Positions 16,218-24,870 of a stretch of DNA of 64,000 nt are shown piece by piece. A model generated the notes under the pieces. The model saw only the letters and a program-made list of their open reading frames with translations, did not search any database and was not told where the DNA came from. Every line of letters begins with the position of its first letter. The first letter of the stretch is position 1. Origin of the DNA: Anaerocolumna xylanovorans DSM 12503. Its GTDB lineage: Bacteria; Bacillota; Clostridia; Lachnospirales; Lachnospiraceae. The position numbers and the translations under genes are program-made. The DNA is taken from positions 91,406 to 155,405 of the forward strand of contig NZ_FRFD01000010.1 in assembly GCF_900143645.1 (NCBI RefSeq). The letters are read 5' to 3'.

Positions 16218-16500
16218 AAGTGTGAAAAATATAATATATTTTTTACACCCCTTGTTTATGCAGGACTTTTGCAGCAAAATATTTCTTTATTTTGCAGGCT
16301 TTATTTGATATAATAACGGGATAAAGAAGGTAGTGTGAATTATTGAAAAGCATAATTCACACAAATGCCTGAGAAATCCTCGGCACAAACTTGCGGTGTA
16401 CTGAAAAAGGCATGGCTGTTAGTAAGAAAAATGCATTGCATTTTTTATACACAAATTTATGCTGACGCCCAAATTTGCGGCGCGTTGGCAGCATGGAGGT
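16218..16500 (+). repeat. Two-hairpin junction repeats in tandem, copy 3
   Basis: Three hairpin-A motifs occur in the plus orientation: AGTGTGAAAAATA..TATTTTTTACAC (from 16218), GTGTGAATTAT..ATAATTCACAC (from 16334) and AAAAATGCA..TGCATTTTTTA (from 16429). The second is followed by a segment containing AAATCCTCGG and GGCATGGC-GTTAGT that recurs on the minus strand at 60.0 kb. The array ends in the ribosome site of the PBP gene (GGAGGTTATT before ATG). Confidence 0.75.
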
Positions 16501-16504
16501 TATT

Positions 16505-19228
16505 ATGGATTTTAGCAAAAAAGGAACCGCCAAAAAGCAGCAGTATATAAAATCTGCTTCCAGGAAAATCGCGACAAAAGCAAGCGTTGCTGTATTCCGG
16601 TTATTTCTGGTAGGACTGGTTTCCCTCATAATTATTGGCTCCTATCTGGGATTTGGCGTTTTGAAAGGACTTGCCGACAGCGCCCCCAGTATAGATCAGA
16701 TTAATGTCGTCCCAACTGGTTTTACCACCAATATATATGATAAAGACGGAAATTTAATTGATACCTTAGTAGGTGCAGAATCTAACCGAGTTTATGTTAC
16801 TATAGATAAGATTCCCAAGGTTCTTCAAGATTGTGTTATCAGCATTGAGGACGAACGTTTTTACCAGCACAAAGGTATAGACATGCAGGGTATATTCCGT
16901 GCCTTTTTTAATGGTATTAAATCCGGAGATTTTGACCAGGGGGCCAGTACAGTAACCCAGCAGTTAATAAAAAATCAGGTATTCAACGGCGGTGCCGAGG
17001 ACAATTTTGTCGACAGGTTCATCCGTAAAATACAGGAGCAATATCTTGCCATTCAACTGGAACAAAAATTAGAGAAGGATCAGATATTGGAATATTATCT
17101 GAATACGATTAATCTTGGCGCCGGGACTTATGGGGTACAGACAGCCTCCAAACGTTATTTTGACAAGGATGTCGGAGAACTCACCCTTTCAGAAGCAGCA
17201 GTAATTTCTGCTATTGCACAGTCACCTACCAATATGAATCCCATATCCCATCCGGATAACAATGCCCAAAGACGTACACAGATTCTTGATAATATGAAGC
17301 GTCTGAATAAGTGTACCGAGGAGGAATATAAAGAAGCCTTAGCTGATGATGTTTACTCACGTATTCAAGCCGTAAACGAAGAACAGTACGAGAACTCTTC
17401 CTATAACAGCTATTTTGTGGATGAGCTGATCGAACAGGTTATCGCTGATCTTCAGGAAGAAAAGGGATATACGTATACACAGGCCAGCAACACCTTATAC
17501 AGCGGCGGTTTAAATATCTATACAACTATGGATTCCAAGGTTCAGTCAGTCCTTGATAATGTGTATACCAATGAGGATTATTTCCCCAAGATGGGTACGG
17601 ATTCCTTCTGGGAACTGACTTATGCACTTTCCATTGAGAAAAAGAGCGGAAAAACCGTTCATTACCATACCAATGACTTGTTGACTTACAACCATTTAAC
17701 TTCTGCTTATTTCTCTTCCAAGAAAGACGCACAGAAACTGATTGAAGATTTTAAAGCAGCAAAGGTAGAAGTCGGTGATACGATTCTGGGTGAGAAAACC
17801 AACCTCATAATCCAGCCGCAGTCATCCATGGTCATCATGGACCAGCATACAGGGTATGTTGTGGGATTAATAGGCGGACGGGGTGAGAAAACAGGAAACC
17901 GTACCTTAAACCGTGCTACCAATACTACCAGACAGCCTGGTTCCACCTTTAAAATACTTTCCACCTACTTACCTGCACTTGATTCCGCAGGTATGACTTT
18001 AGCAAGTGTAATAGATGATGCTCCCTTTAGATATCCGGGCACCGACAAAGACGTAAAAAACTGGAACGGTGAAACTTACGAAGGCTTAACCACTCTTCGG
18101 AGGGCAATTACCAGGTCCATGAATATTGTCACAGTAAAAACCCTGGAAAAAGTAACGCCAAAACTTGGTTTTGACTACCTTCAGAAACTAGGCTTTACCA
18201 CACTTGTAGACTCTATGACCTCCGACACCGGAAAGGTCTATTCCGATATTAACCTTTCACTGGCTTTAGGCGGTATTACAAAGGGTGTATCGAACCTTGA
18301 GCTGACAGCAGCATACGCTGCTGTTGCCAATGGCGGAGTTTATTCGAAGCCAATCTTCTATACGAAGATACTGGACCACGACAATAAAGTACTCCTTAAG
18401 AACAAAACCGCTGTCCGTCAGGTCATGATGGAGTCCACTGCTTTCCTTTTAACCAATGCCATGGAGGATGTTGTTAAGAAAGGTACCGGTACCTTAGTCA
18501 GGTTCCAGAAGCTTAACATGCCAATTGCCGGAAAGACCGGTACAACCTCCGATAACAATGACGTATGGTTTGCAGGCTATACTCCGTATTACACAGCCTG
18601 CATCTGGTCCGGTTATGACAATAACAAAACACAGACTAACACAAGTTATCATAAGATTATCTGGCGGGATGTTATGGAACAGATTCATAAAGAATACGCT
18701 CTGGAACCTGTTCCCTTTACAATCCCTGATTCCATTGTCCAGCGGACCATCTGTACCAAGAGTGGTAAGCTTGCTGTGGAGGGGCTCTGTGATAAATACG
18801 AAGGCGGTTCAACGGTAGCCACCGAATATTTTGCTAAAAATACGGAACCCACAGAAAAATGTGATGTTCACGTGAAGGTTTCTATATGTAGTATATCGAA
18901 CAAGATAGCAAATGACTTCTGCCCGAAATCAAAGGTAAAGGAAAAGGTCCTGCTGGTAAAAGAAGAAACCGCCAAAACAATGGATACTCCTTATATACTG
19001 CCAAAGGATACCTGCAATATCCACAACGCGAAAAATTCAGGTCTCCAGAATATCCTTCCATTGCCCGGTGATAATATCACTCCTTCCATAAGTCCGCCGG
19101 CTGCTACACCTACTGCCCCACCGGCTAACCCGGATACCGGAAATACAGACAATGGAAATACTACCGGAAATACCGGTACCAATGATGATGTCTACGATCC
19201 AGAGTTTGATTATAATTATAATAACTGA
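16505..19228 (+). CDS. Class A penicillin-binding protein (PBP1A-type)
   Basis: 907 residues. GGAGG precedes the ATG at 16505; a longer frame from 16475 would translate repeat DNA and is unlikely. After a basic cytoplasmic tail there is one membrane anchor (about residues 31-58). The GT51 transglycosylase follows: EDERFYQHKGID with the catalytic Glu, GASTVTQQLIKN and KIQEQYLAIQLEQ. The transpeptidase has PGSTFK, SMN and KTGTTSDNNDVWF. The C-terminal extension contains six or so cysteines (ICTKSGKLAVEGLC, CSISNKIANDFCPKS), then a Pro/Thr/Asn/Gly-rich tail. It builds and crosslinks peptidoglycan outside the membrane. Several similar genes occur in such genomes, so I give no symbol. Confidence 0.93.
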   Translation: MDFSKKGTAKKQQYIKSASRKIATKASVAVFRLFLVGLVSLIIIGSYLGFGVLKGLADSAPSIDQINVVPTGFTTNIYDKDGNLIDTLVGAESNRVYVTIDKIPKVLQDCVISIEDERFYQHKGIDMQGIFRAFFNGIKSGDFDQGASTVTQQLIKNQVFNGGAEDNFVDRFIRKIQEQYLAIQLEQKLEKDQILEYYLNTINLGAGTYGVQTASKRYFDKDVGELTLSEAAVISAIAQSPTNMNPISHPDNNAQRRTQILDNMKRLNKCTEEEYKEALADDVYSRIQAVNEEQYENSSYNSYFVDELIEQVIADLQEEKGYTYTQASNTLYSGGLNIYTTMDSKVQSVLDNVYTNEDYFPKMGTDSFWELTYALSIEKKSGKTVHYHTNDLLTYNHLTSAYFSSKKDAQKLIEDFKAAKVEVGDTILGEKTNLIIQPQSSMVIMDQHTGYVVGLIGGRGEKTGNRTLNRATNTTRQPGSTFKILSTYLPALDSAGMTLASVIDDAPFRYPGTDKDVKNWNGETYEGLTTLRRAITRSMNIVTVKTLEKVTPKLGFDYLQKLGFTTLVDSMTSDTGKVYSDINLSLALGGITKGVSNLELTAAYAAVANGGVYSKPIFYTKILDHDNKVLLKNKTAVRQVMMESTAFLLTNAMEDVVKKGTGTLVRFQKLNMPIAGKTGTTSDNNDVWFAGYTPYYTACIWSGYDNNKTQTNTSYHKIIWRDVMEQIHKEYALEPVPFTIPDSIVQRTICTKSGKLAVEGLCDKYEGGSTVATEYFAKNTEPTEKCDVHVKVSICSISNKIANDFCPKSKVKEKVLLVKEETAKTMDTPYILPKDTCNIHNAKNSGLQNILPLPGDNITPSISPPAATPTAPPANPDTGNTDNGNTTGNTGTNDDVYDPEFDYNYNN

Positions 19229-19274
19229 TTTTTAAAAACTTCTTACTTTAGTTTACAAAGAACTATACAGGATA

Positions 19275-19463
19275 ATGTGTCTGACGGGTGATGTTGCACC
19301 CGTCAGATTTTCCATATTGGGGACAATATTTGGTATTCTTGCATTGGTTATAGACAGAAAGAGGAAGCAAAAAGTTGTGCTTTTGTTTGCTCTCGTCCCC
19401 ATTGTAATAACTTGTGTTTCTTTGGCTCTATTTCTCGCAAGTGGAGCATATGCGGACTTATAA
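19275..19463 (+). pseudogene. Possible remnant of a small membrane-protein gene
   Basis: 62 codons read ILGTIFGILALVIDRKRKQK and LLFALVPIVITCVSLALFL, two membrane segments around a basic loop, as in the C-terminal half of DUF4190-like proteins. The frame is open, but the initiation region is poor (AGGA only two bases from the ATG) and the N-terminal half is missing. It may be a truncated copy left after rearrangement, or a short real gene. Confidence 0.35.
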
Positions 19464-19474
19464 TGACACAACTT

Positions 19475-19524
19475 GAAGCGCCCTGTCTTTAACCTGGTAG
19501 GTTTAGGACAGGGCGCTTCTTTTA
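19475..19524. terminator. Bidirectional terminator
   Basis: GAAGCGCCCTGTC pairs with GACAGGGCGCTTC, with a T-rich tail on the plus strand. It lies between the plus-strand remnant and the end of spoVAE. Confidence 0.85.
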
Positions 19525-19881
19525 TCATCCTTTCATTTTTGGACTAAAAATCAGGGAAGCAATATAACTGAAAATCAAGGCTCCGGCTATACCCGCCGAT
19601 GTAGCCGTCAAGCCGCCGTTAAATATCCCCAGAAAGCCATCCTTATCAATTGCTTCCTTTATCCCTTGAAACAGGGAATTACCAAATCCGCACAAGGGCA
19701 CTGTTGCTCCCGCACCGGCCCATTTCTCAAAGGGCTCGTATAGACCTAACGACCCCAGCAGGGCTCCCAGGCAAACCAGTATTACCATGATACGTCCTGG
19801 CATGAGTTTCGTATTATCCATCAATATCTGTATAACTGCGCAGATTGCTCCGCCAATCAGAAATGCTATTAAATAATCCAT
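19525..19881 (-). CDS. spoVAE: Stage V sporulation protein AE
   Basis: 118 residues, with three or four membrane segments and the SpoVAC/SpoVAE core LMPGRIMVILVCLGALLG and GAGATVPLCGFGNSLFQG. It is part of the SpoVA channel that imports dipicolinic acid into the forespore and releases it at germination, in the inner spore membrane. It is the last gene of the spoVA operon here; no spoVAF follows. In B. subtilis the operon is read by sigma-G, encoded elsewhere. Confidence 0.93.
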   Translation of the reverse strand: MDYLIAFLIGGAICAVIQILMDNTKLMPGRIMVILVCLGALLGSLGLYEPFEKWAGAGATVPLCGFGNSLFQGIKEAIDKDGFLGIFNGGLTATSAGIAGALIFSYIASLIFSPKMKG

Positions 19882-19953
19882 AGGAATCCTTTCTTAAACC
19901 TTGATGTAACAGGTTTATTAATTTTAGCAACTTTATAATTCACTATCCGCTTC

Positions 19954-21003
19954 TTACATTCCCTCAATCATTACGCCATGGGCAATACCGGGGACAGAAT
20001 TGCCTTCGTTAAAGCTTACCGTGGAAAGAAGTGCTCCGGTTGGTACAAAGAGTACTCTCTTCCATTCTCTTCTTCTAAGCTTTGGTATCACATAGCTTGT
20101 AAGGGTTATGGCACTGCATCCACAGCCGCTTCCTCCCGAATGAGTATCCTGTGTATCTTTATCAAACATCTCGATACCGCAATCCATATAATTCTTCGAG
20201 ATATCATAACCCTCCTGCTTTAACAAATCGATTAAGATATCCTTTCCGATATACCCCAAATCACCGGTTATAATCTTATCGTAATATTCCGGTTTCACCC
20301 CAAGGTCATTTAAATTGGCAGCAATGGTCTTATAAGCTGACGGTGCCATGCAGGCTCCCATATTCATAGAATCCTTCACACCGTAATCAACAATTCTTCC
20401 TACGGTCACACCTTTTACACAGACCGGCGCTTCCTTTTCCTGTAACTCTTCCTTTCTATTGTCGTCTTTGTCCAATATGACCGCTCCGCTTCCTGTGACC
20501 GTCCAGCTCGTTGCCAATGGTCTCTGGCTTCCATATGCCAGAGGAAACCGAAACTGCTTTTCAGCTCCGGCAAAGTGACTGGAAGTAATTGCCATAACCT
20601 TATCTCCATAACCGCCGTCTACCAAAACAGAGCCTATTGCAATGGATTCTCCCATTGTAGAACAGGCGCCGTATACACCAAACAGCGGAATCTCAAGATC
20701 CATAATACCAAAGGAGGTGGCAATCAGCTGTCCAAGCAAATCTCCTCCTACCATATATCTGATATCGTCTTTTTTCAGGCCTGCCTTTTCAATAGCAGCA
20801 TCTGCCGCCCTTCTCATCATCCTGCTTTCCGCATCTTCCCAGGTATCTCCACCGAACATCGGATCCTCCTCTACCTGGTCAAAATACCTGCCTAAGGGTC
20901 CTTCTCCTTCCTTTTTACCGGCAATAGAAGAGCCCGCTATGATATAAGGCGGATTCGCAAACAAGAGGCTTTGCTTTCCGCACATCTTACTGTTATTTTC
21001 CAT
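19954..21003 (-). CDS. spoVAD: Stage V sporulation protein AD
   Basis: 349 residues with the thiolase-like fold of SpoVAD. Visible are FANPPYIIAGSSIAGKKEGEG near the start, the conserved GACSTMGESIAIG around the pseudo-active site, FRFPLAYGSQRP and the C-terminal HSGGSGCGCSA. SpoVAD binds dipicolinic acid and is peripheral to the membrane channel. GAGG precedes the ATG. The gap to spoVAC is 39 bases. Confidence 0.96.
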   Translation of the reverse strand: MENNSKMCGKQSLLFANPPYIIAGSSIAGKKEGEGPLGRYFDQVEEDPMFGGDTWEDAESRMMRRAADAAIEKAGLKKDDIRYMVGGDLLGQLIATSFGIMDLEIPLFGVYGACSTMGESIAIGSVLVDGGYGDKVMAITSSHFAGAEKQFRFPLAYGSQRPLATSWTVTGSGAVILDKDDNRKEELQEKEAPVCVKGVTVGRIVDYGVKDSMNMGACMAPSAYKTIAANLNDLGVKPEYYDKIITGDLGYIGKDILIDLLKQEGYDISKNYMDCGIEMFDKDTQDTHSGGSGCGCSAITLTSYVIPKLRRREWKRVLFVPTGALLSTVSFNEGNSVPGIAHGVMIEGM

Positions 21004-21042
21004 AATTCAACCTCATTTCCGCACTGTTTTAAACTTTTATTT

Positions 21043-21549
21043 CTATATCACTCCCGTTTTCATCAATATATAATAGATAACTCCAAGAACCCAGGAGGAG
21101 AATACACCGTATAGTATTACAGGTCCCGCTATGGTAAATATCTTACAGCCGATACCAAAAACCTGCCCTTCTTTTTTAAATTCCACTGCCGGAGCCGCAA
21201 CAGAATTGGCAAATCCGGTAATCGGAACTACCGTACCTGCACCTGCGAACTTCGCAAGCTTTGGATATATATTTAATCCTGTCAGAAGTACCGACAGAAA
21301 TATCAGGGAAAGAGCCGTGTAAGCGGATGCCTGGTCTTTATTGCACCCCAGGGAAGTGTAATAGTTATTAAAGGCTTGTCCGATAATGCAGATAACTCCT
21401 CCCACCCAGTAAGCATTAAAGAAATTAAGTACTTTATTATGGGTAGGTGTTTTATCCTTGACATATTGGTTGTATTTCTCTGCCTTTTTTGCTTTATCCT
21501 GTTCCTTCACCACGTCAGCAGCACTGACCTGCTTTTTATTATTATCCAT
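21043..21549 (-). CDS. spoVAC: Stage V sporulation protein AC
   Basis: 168 residues from MDNNKKQVSAADVVKEQDKA. AAGGAGG lies eight bases upstream, so the in-frame ATG at 21573 is not preferred. A charged cytoplasmic head of about 60 residues is followed by four membrane segments with YPKLAKFAGAGTVVPITGFA, the SpoVAC hallmark. SpoVAC acts as a mechanosensitive pore for dipicolinic acid. It is homologous to SpoVAE, which has the same GAGA-VP-GF motif. Confidence 0.95.
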   Translation of the reverse strand: MDNNKKQVSAADVVKEQDKAKKAEKYNQYVKDKTPTHNKVLNFFNAYWVGGVICIIGQAFNNYYTSLGCNKDQASAYTALSLIFLSVLLTGLNIYPKLAKFAGAGTVVPITGFANSVAAPAVEFKKEGQVFGIGCKIFTIAGPVILYGVFSSWVLGVIYYILMKTGVI

Positions 21550-21619
21550 TTTAGGAACCTCCTTTTTGACCATGAATGAATGCCTTACTATTTTACATAA
21601 ATCTGATAAATTTTATTCT

Positions 21620-22042
21620 TTATTTTTTATAATGGATAAAAAGTTGAAAAAAGGCACCTAACCCCTTTCCAAGAGCAAGAAACAACACAATTATAGGTAT
21701 TCCCATTTTAAGTTTTAAACGGTGTGTCATTATAGGGAATATCTGAATTACCTCTTCCAGGGCTACTGCAAGGCAGCCTACAAAACACCCCATAAACAGT
21801 CCGAATACCATTAGCCCCACTGTCCCCACGGGTATAGGAGGCTTGAATAAATCCAGTATATTTCCAAAGACAGAGCCTACTACAACAATGTCTTCATACA
21901 GAAGAATTCTCTTGGCAGTATCGGTTCGGATAGCCAGTCTTGTGAGCACACCTACAATCGTTATAAAGGCTACTATTCCGGCAGCGATTAAGATGCCTCC
22001 TGTCAGCCCCAGAAAGATAAGAAACAGATATTTAATGAACAT
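21620..22042 (-). CDS. spoVAB: Stage V sporulation protein AB
   Basis: 140 residues from MFIKYLFLIFLGLTGGILIA, with four membrane segments and the family motif RLAIRTDTAKRILLYEDIVV. Its start overlaps the end of spoVAA by 11 bases, so translation is likely coupled. Its exact role in the DPA channel is not known, but it is conserved in the operon. Confidence 0.92.
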   Translation of the reverse strand: MFIKYLFLIFLGLTGGILIAAGIVAFITIVGVLTRLAIRTDTAKRILLYEDIVVVGSVFGNILDLFKPPIPVGTVGLMVFGLFMGCFVGCLAVALEEVIQIFPIMTHRLKLKMGIPIIVLFLALGKGLGAFFQLFIHYKK

Positions 22043-22661
22043 CAAAGGATTTCCCCTCCCTCGTACTGTTTTCAATCAGGGTATCATCCATGTCGGACTC
22101 ATATAATCTTAACTGCACCTGCATTGGAGTAGGGTCATTTCCTGTCTTTAGCTTGCTGAAATGATTAAAGAAAATAATAATGCCCAAGGGCAGCCCTACG
22201 GCATAGGATATTTCAAGCACAGAGACCTTCACCTCATCCGTACCTATAACGGACTTATAGATGATTTCAAATATCTTCGATACATTGGCATCTTCATTAA
22301 AAGTCATTATTGTAAAAGCTGCCCCGAAAAACACAATGCAGCAGACAAAAGCTACCTTAAAGTACTCCCATAGCTTCTTTTCCTTTCCGAGTGGCTCATA
22401 TTGTATAATAAAGTCTGATTCTCCAAAATTTATAATTTCAATATCGGGGTAATTCCTGTGAATAAGCTCAATTAGCTTCATAACGGAAAAAATATAATTG
22501 TTCTTTTTATCGTCTTTGATAATATAAAGAACCTGCTGGTATAATTCATCCGTAACCTTATGTTCCGGCGAATAGAGCTTTGCCACATCTTTTAAGCGGA
22601 TAACCTTATGGTGAACCAGAGTACTCTTTTCAATCTTTATATATAGGCGCATATTCTTCAT
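22032..22661 (-). CDS. spoVAA: Stage V sporulation protein AA
   Basis: 209 residues. The soluble N-terminal part (LYIKIEKSTLVHHKVIRLKD to about residue 95) matches the SpoVAA cytoplasmic domain; two membrane segments follow (about 99-120 and 148-165), then a charged tail. In related structures the N-terminal domain has a BON-like fold. The first codons overlap the end of the small upstream gene by 32 bases; the start may be ATG 22661 or the ATG three codons later. Confidence 0.92.
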   Translation of the reverse strand: MKNMRLYIKIEKSTLVHHKVIRLKDVAKLYSPEHKVTDELYQQVLYIIKDDKKNNYIFSVMKLIELIHRNYPDIEIINFGESDFIIQYEPLGKEKKLWEYFKVAFVCCIVFFGAAFTIMTFNEDANVSKIFEIIYKSVIGTDEVKVSVLEISYAVGLPLGIIIFFNHFSKLKTGNDPTPMQVQLRLYESDMDDTLIENSTREGKSFDVH

Positions 22662-22833
22662 CAGACACCTTTCCTTTTATATCAGCAGTCTTGAGATATT
22701 CTTTTTCATAGACAAGCGTTCCTTTATGAAAACTTTTTTCCGTATCCTGTGTGAGAAAAGCTACCGCAATACCTGCTGCAATTAACAGGAGCACTGCCGC
22801 AAAAATCCAAATTTTTTTTTGTCTGAATGCCAT
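22630..22833 (-). CDS. Small membrane-anchored protein ahead of spoVAA
   Basis: 67 residues from MAFRQKKIWIFAAVLLLIAA, with a GAGGGA ribosome site. One membrane segment (about residues 8-28) is followed by an exposed polar tail (DTEKSFHKGTLVYEKEYLK). It overlaps the start of spoVAA by 32 bases and lies downstream of the sigF terminator, so it is probably the first gene of the spoVA transcript. I know no name for it; a sporulation role is inferred from position only. Confidence 0.6.
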   Translation of the reverse strand: MAFRQKKIWIFAAVLLLIAAGIAVAFLTQDTEKSFHKGTLVYEKEYLKTADIKGKVSDEEYAPIYKD

Positions 22834-22865
22834 CTCTATCCCTCGTCTTTCTAGATATTGTAAAT

Positions 22866-22901
22866 AAAAAAACAGCATCTCTTTTACAGTGATGCTGTTT
22901 T
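22866..22901 (-). terminator. Terminator of the spoIIA operon
   Basis: AAAACAGCATC pairs with GATGCTGTTTT, with seven T on the minus strand, between sigF and the spoVA genes. Confidence 0.9.
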
Positions 22902-22972
22902 GTAAATTTTTCTATTTATACGGATATTATCTGCTTACTTTTCTTTTCTATTCTGGTAATGATTCCCATGCT

Positions 22973-23686
22973 TTAAGACATTTTTTCCCGCATTTTCATA
23001 AGTATTTTCTTTTCCAGACGGGATACCTGCACCTGGGAAATTCCCATTTCTTTTGCAATATCCGTCTGCGTTCTATTCATAAAGTATCGAAGCCTGATTA
23101 ATTCCTGATCCTTCTCATCAAGAGAAGCTATGGTTTCCTTTAATGCAAGCTTATCAATCATATTTTCGCTGTCATCATTTGTCTGTTCCAATTTATCAAT
23201 GAGATAAATGGCATTCCCATCCCCCTGATAAATCGTTTTATATAAAGATTCTACCTCTGCTCCGGATTCCAACGCCATAAGTACTTCTTCTTTTGCCAGA
23301 TTCAGTTCCTTGCTGATTTCCTCCAGTGTTGGCTCCCTGCCATAAAGGCTTCCCAGCTTTTCTCTGGTAATGCGTATTTTCCCGGCTGTTTCCTTCATGG
23401 AACGGCTTACCTTAATGGCTCCGTCATCTCTTAAAAACCGCTTGATTTCTCCCATAATCATGGGTACCGCATAGGTGGAGAACCTTACTTCATAGGACAT
23501 ATCAAACTTATCAATGGCTTTGATCAGTCCTATCGTTCCTATCTGGAACAAATCCTCCGTCTCATGTCCTCTGGACATAAATCTTCTTACAATACTCCAT
23601 ACCAATCCTATATTCTCCGTTATAACCCTATCCCTTGCTTCCTTGTCTCCGGCTTGCGATAAACGGATTAATTCGATTGTGTCCAC
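22973..23686 (-). CDS. sigF: RNA polymerase sigma factor SigF
   Basis: 237 residues. It shows sigma-70 region 2 (NIGLVWSIVRRFMSRGHETEDLFQIG, GLIKAIDKFDMSYEVRFSTYA), region 3 (REPTLEEISKELNLAKEEV) and region 4 with the helix-turn-helix RTQTDIAKEMGISQVQVSRL. SigF is the first forespore-specific sigma factor, held inactive by SpoIIAB. The spoIIAA-spoIIAB-sigF order fixes the identity over SigG or SigB. Confidence 0.96.
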   Translation of the reverse strand: MDTIELIRLSQAGDKEARDRVITENIGLVWSIVRRFMSRGHETEDLFQIGTIGLIKAIDKFDMSYEVRFSTYAVPMIMGEIKRFLRDDGAIKVSRSMKETAGKIRITREKLGSLYGREPTLEEISKELNLAKEEVLMALESGAEVESLYKTIYQGDGNAIYLIDKLEQTNDDSENMIDKLALKETIASLDEKDQELIRLRYFMNRTQTDIAKEMGISQVQVSRLEKKILMKMREKMS

Positions 23687-23739
23687 TGTTTCACTTCCTT
23701 CCTGCCGCCTTGGGTTTATCAGGATATCAGTCTATTTTC

Positions 23740-24159
23740 TTAGTGGATTTTCTTTTTCATCTTTACAATTGTGCCTTTGCCCATTTCTGATTCTACATCC
23801 AGCTCATCCATAAAGGCCTCCATAAAAGAAAATCCCATACCGGATCTTTCCTCCTCCGGTTTTGTCGTAAATAGCGGCACCATTGCCTGTTTAATATCCT
23901 TTATGCCTTTGCCCCGGTCACGGACCTCCACATAAACCTCATGCTCAAATATTCTGCAAACTACAACTACTTTTCCTTTCATTTCTTCATAGCCATGAAT
24001 AATTGCATTGGTCACGGCTTCTGAAACAGCAGTTTTGATATCGGAAATTTCCTCCAGTGTGGGGTCAAGCTGCGCTACAAAGCTTGCCACTACGGATCTT
24101 GCAAAGCTCTCATTCTCAGATCTGCTGTCAAATTCTAATAACATTTCGTTGGTATCCAT
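23740..24159 (-). CDS. spoIIAB: Anti-sigma F factor (kinase)
   Basis: 139 residues from MDTNEMLLEFDSRSENESFA, with AGGAGG upstream. It is a GHKL ATPase: N-box EAVTNAIIHGYE, G1 box VRDRGKGIKD and G2 box EERSGMGFSFMEAF. SpoIIAB binds and inhibits sigma-F and phosphorylates SpoIIAA. It is the second gene of the operon, 53 bases before sigF. Confidence 0.95.
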   Translation of the reverse strand: MDTNEMLLEFDSRSENESFARSVVASFVAQLDPTLEEISDIKTAVSEAVTNAIIHGYEEMKGKVVVVCRIFEHEVYVEVRDRGKGIKDIKQAMVPLFTTKPEEERSGMGFSFMEAFMDELDVESEMGKGTIVKMKKKIH

Positions 24160-24192
24160 ACTTATCCTCCTGTTCAAATCCCTTTCCCCGGT

Positions 24193-24579
24193 TTAACGGC
24201 TCCTTGCAACGGCCTCTTCTATGGAATCAAATTTCGGAACTATCCTGTACAGCCCGGACATTCTGAATATTCTGTCTAGATTACGGTTAATGCCCGTTAC
24301 AAAAATCTTCCCCCCGGAAAGCGTGAGCCTTTTGTAACGTCCCATTATGACCCCGATACCGGAACTGTCCATAAAATCCGTTCCGGAAAAGTCAAATACA
24401 ATGCTCTTAATCTGCCCCTTATCAAGCAGCTTGTCCGACTGCTCCCTGATGGACAGGGTATTGTGATGGTCTAAATCCTGCTTCACCTTAATAATGAGGC
24501 ATCTATCCTTAATATGGTACTCTGCAGCCTCCTTTCCGCTTGTACTGCCCGCTTTCTTTAATGGTTCTTGTTTTTCCAT
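24193..24579 (-). CDS. spoIIAA: Anti-sigma F factor antagonist
   Basis: 128 residues. The STAS domain has the phosphorylation site in TDFMDSSGIGVIMGRYK. It carries about 15 extra residues at the N-terminus (MEKQEPLKKAGSTSGKEAAE) relative to B. subtilis SpoIIAA. Dephosphorylated SpoIIAA captures SpoIIAB and frees sigma-F. The operon promoter should be sigma-H dependent, but I could not find a convincing match upstream. Confidence 0.94.
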   Translation of the reverse strand: MEKQEPLKKAGSTSGKEAAEYHIKDRCLIIKVKQDLDHHNTLSIREQSDKLLDKGQIKSIVFDFSGTDFMDSSGIGVIMGRYKRLTLSGGKIFVTGINRNLDRIFRMSGLYRIVPKFDSIEEAVARSR

Positions 24580-24780
24580 GCATACCTCTCTTCCGGATAT
24601 TCTTTCCTGACTTTCATTTCAATCTTACAACTCCAATTGATATTCAAGAAACAAAAACCTTACCCGCCTGACTTTATCATAAAATCATAATTCTTCTGAT
24701 TCCTATGCAAATTGCCGCACTTGAATCCCAAATGTTTACATTTACATATTTTAACATATATTTTTTGATTCGTCTATATA

Positions 24781-24824
24781 AGAAAAGACAATTCCAATTA
24801 ATTTTTGGAATTGTCTTTTCTTTT
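24781..24824. terminator. Hairpin terminator
   Basis: AGAAAAGACAATTCCAA pairs perfectly with its inverted copy around an eight-base loop. It lies downstream of the TPR gene at 24871, which it probably ends; the plus-strand side has the better T-run. Confidence 0.75.
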
Positions 24825-24870
24825 GCTTCTATATTTATCTTTCTGTTTATTCTTAGGTTGTTTCTGCTAT

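Noticed and set aside
16475..16504. A ten-residue longer N-terminus for the class A PBP.
   Set aside because: It would translate repeat DNA, and GGAGG is correctly placed for the ATG at 16505.
24600..24700. A sigma-H promoter for the spoIIA operon.
   Set aside because: AGGA-like and GAAT-like words occur but not at the required spacing.
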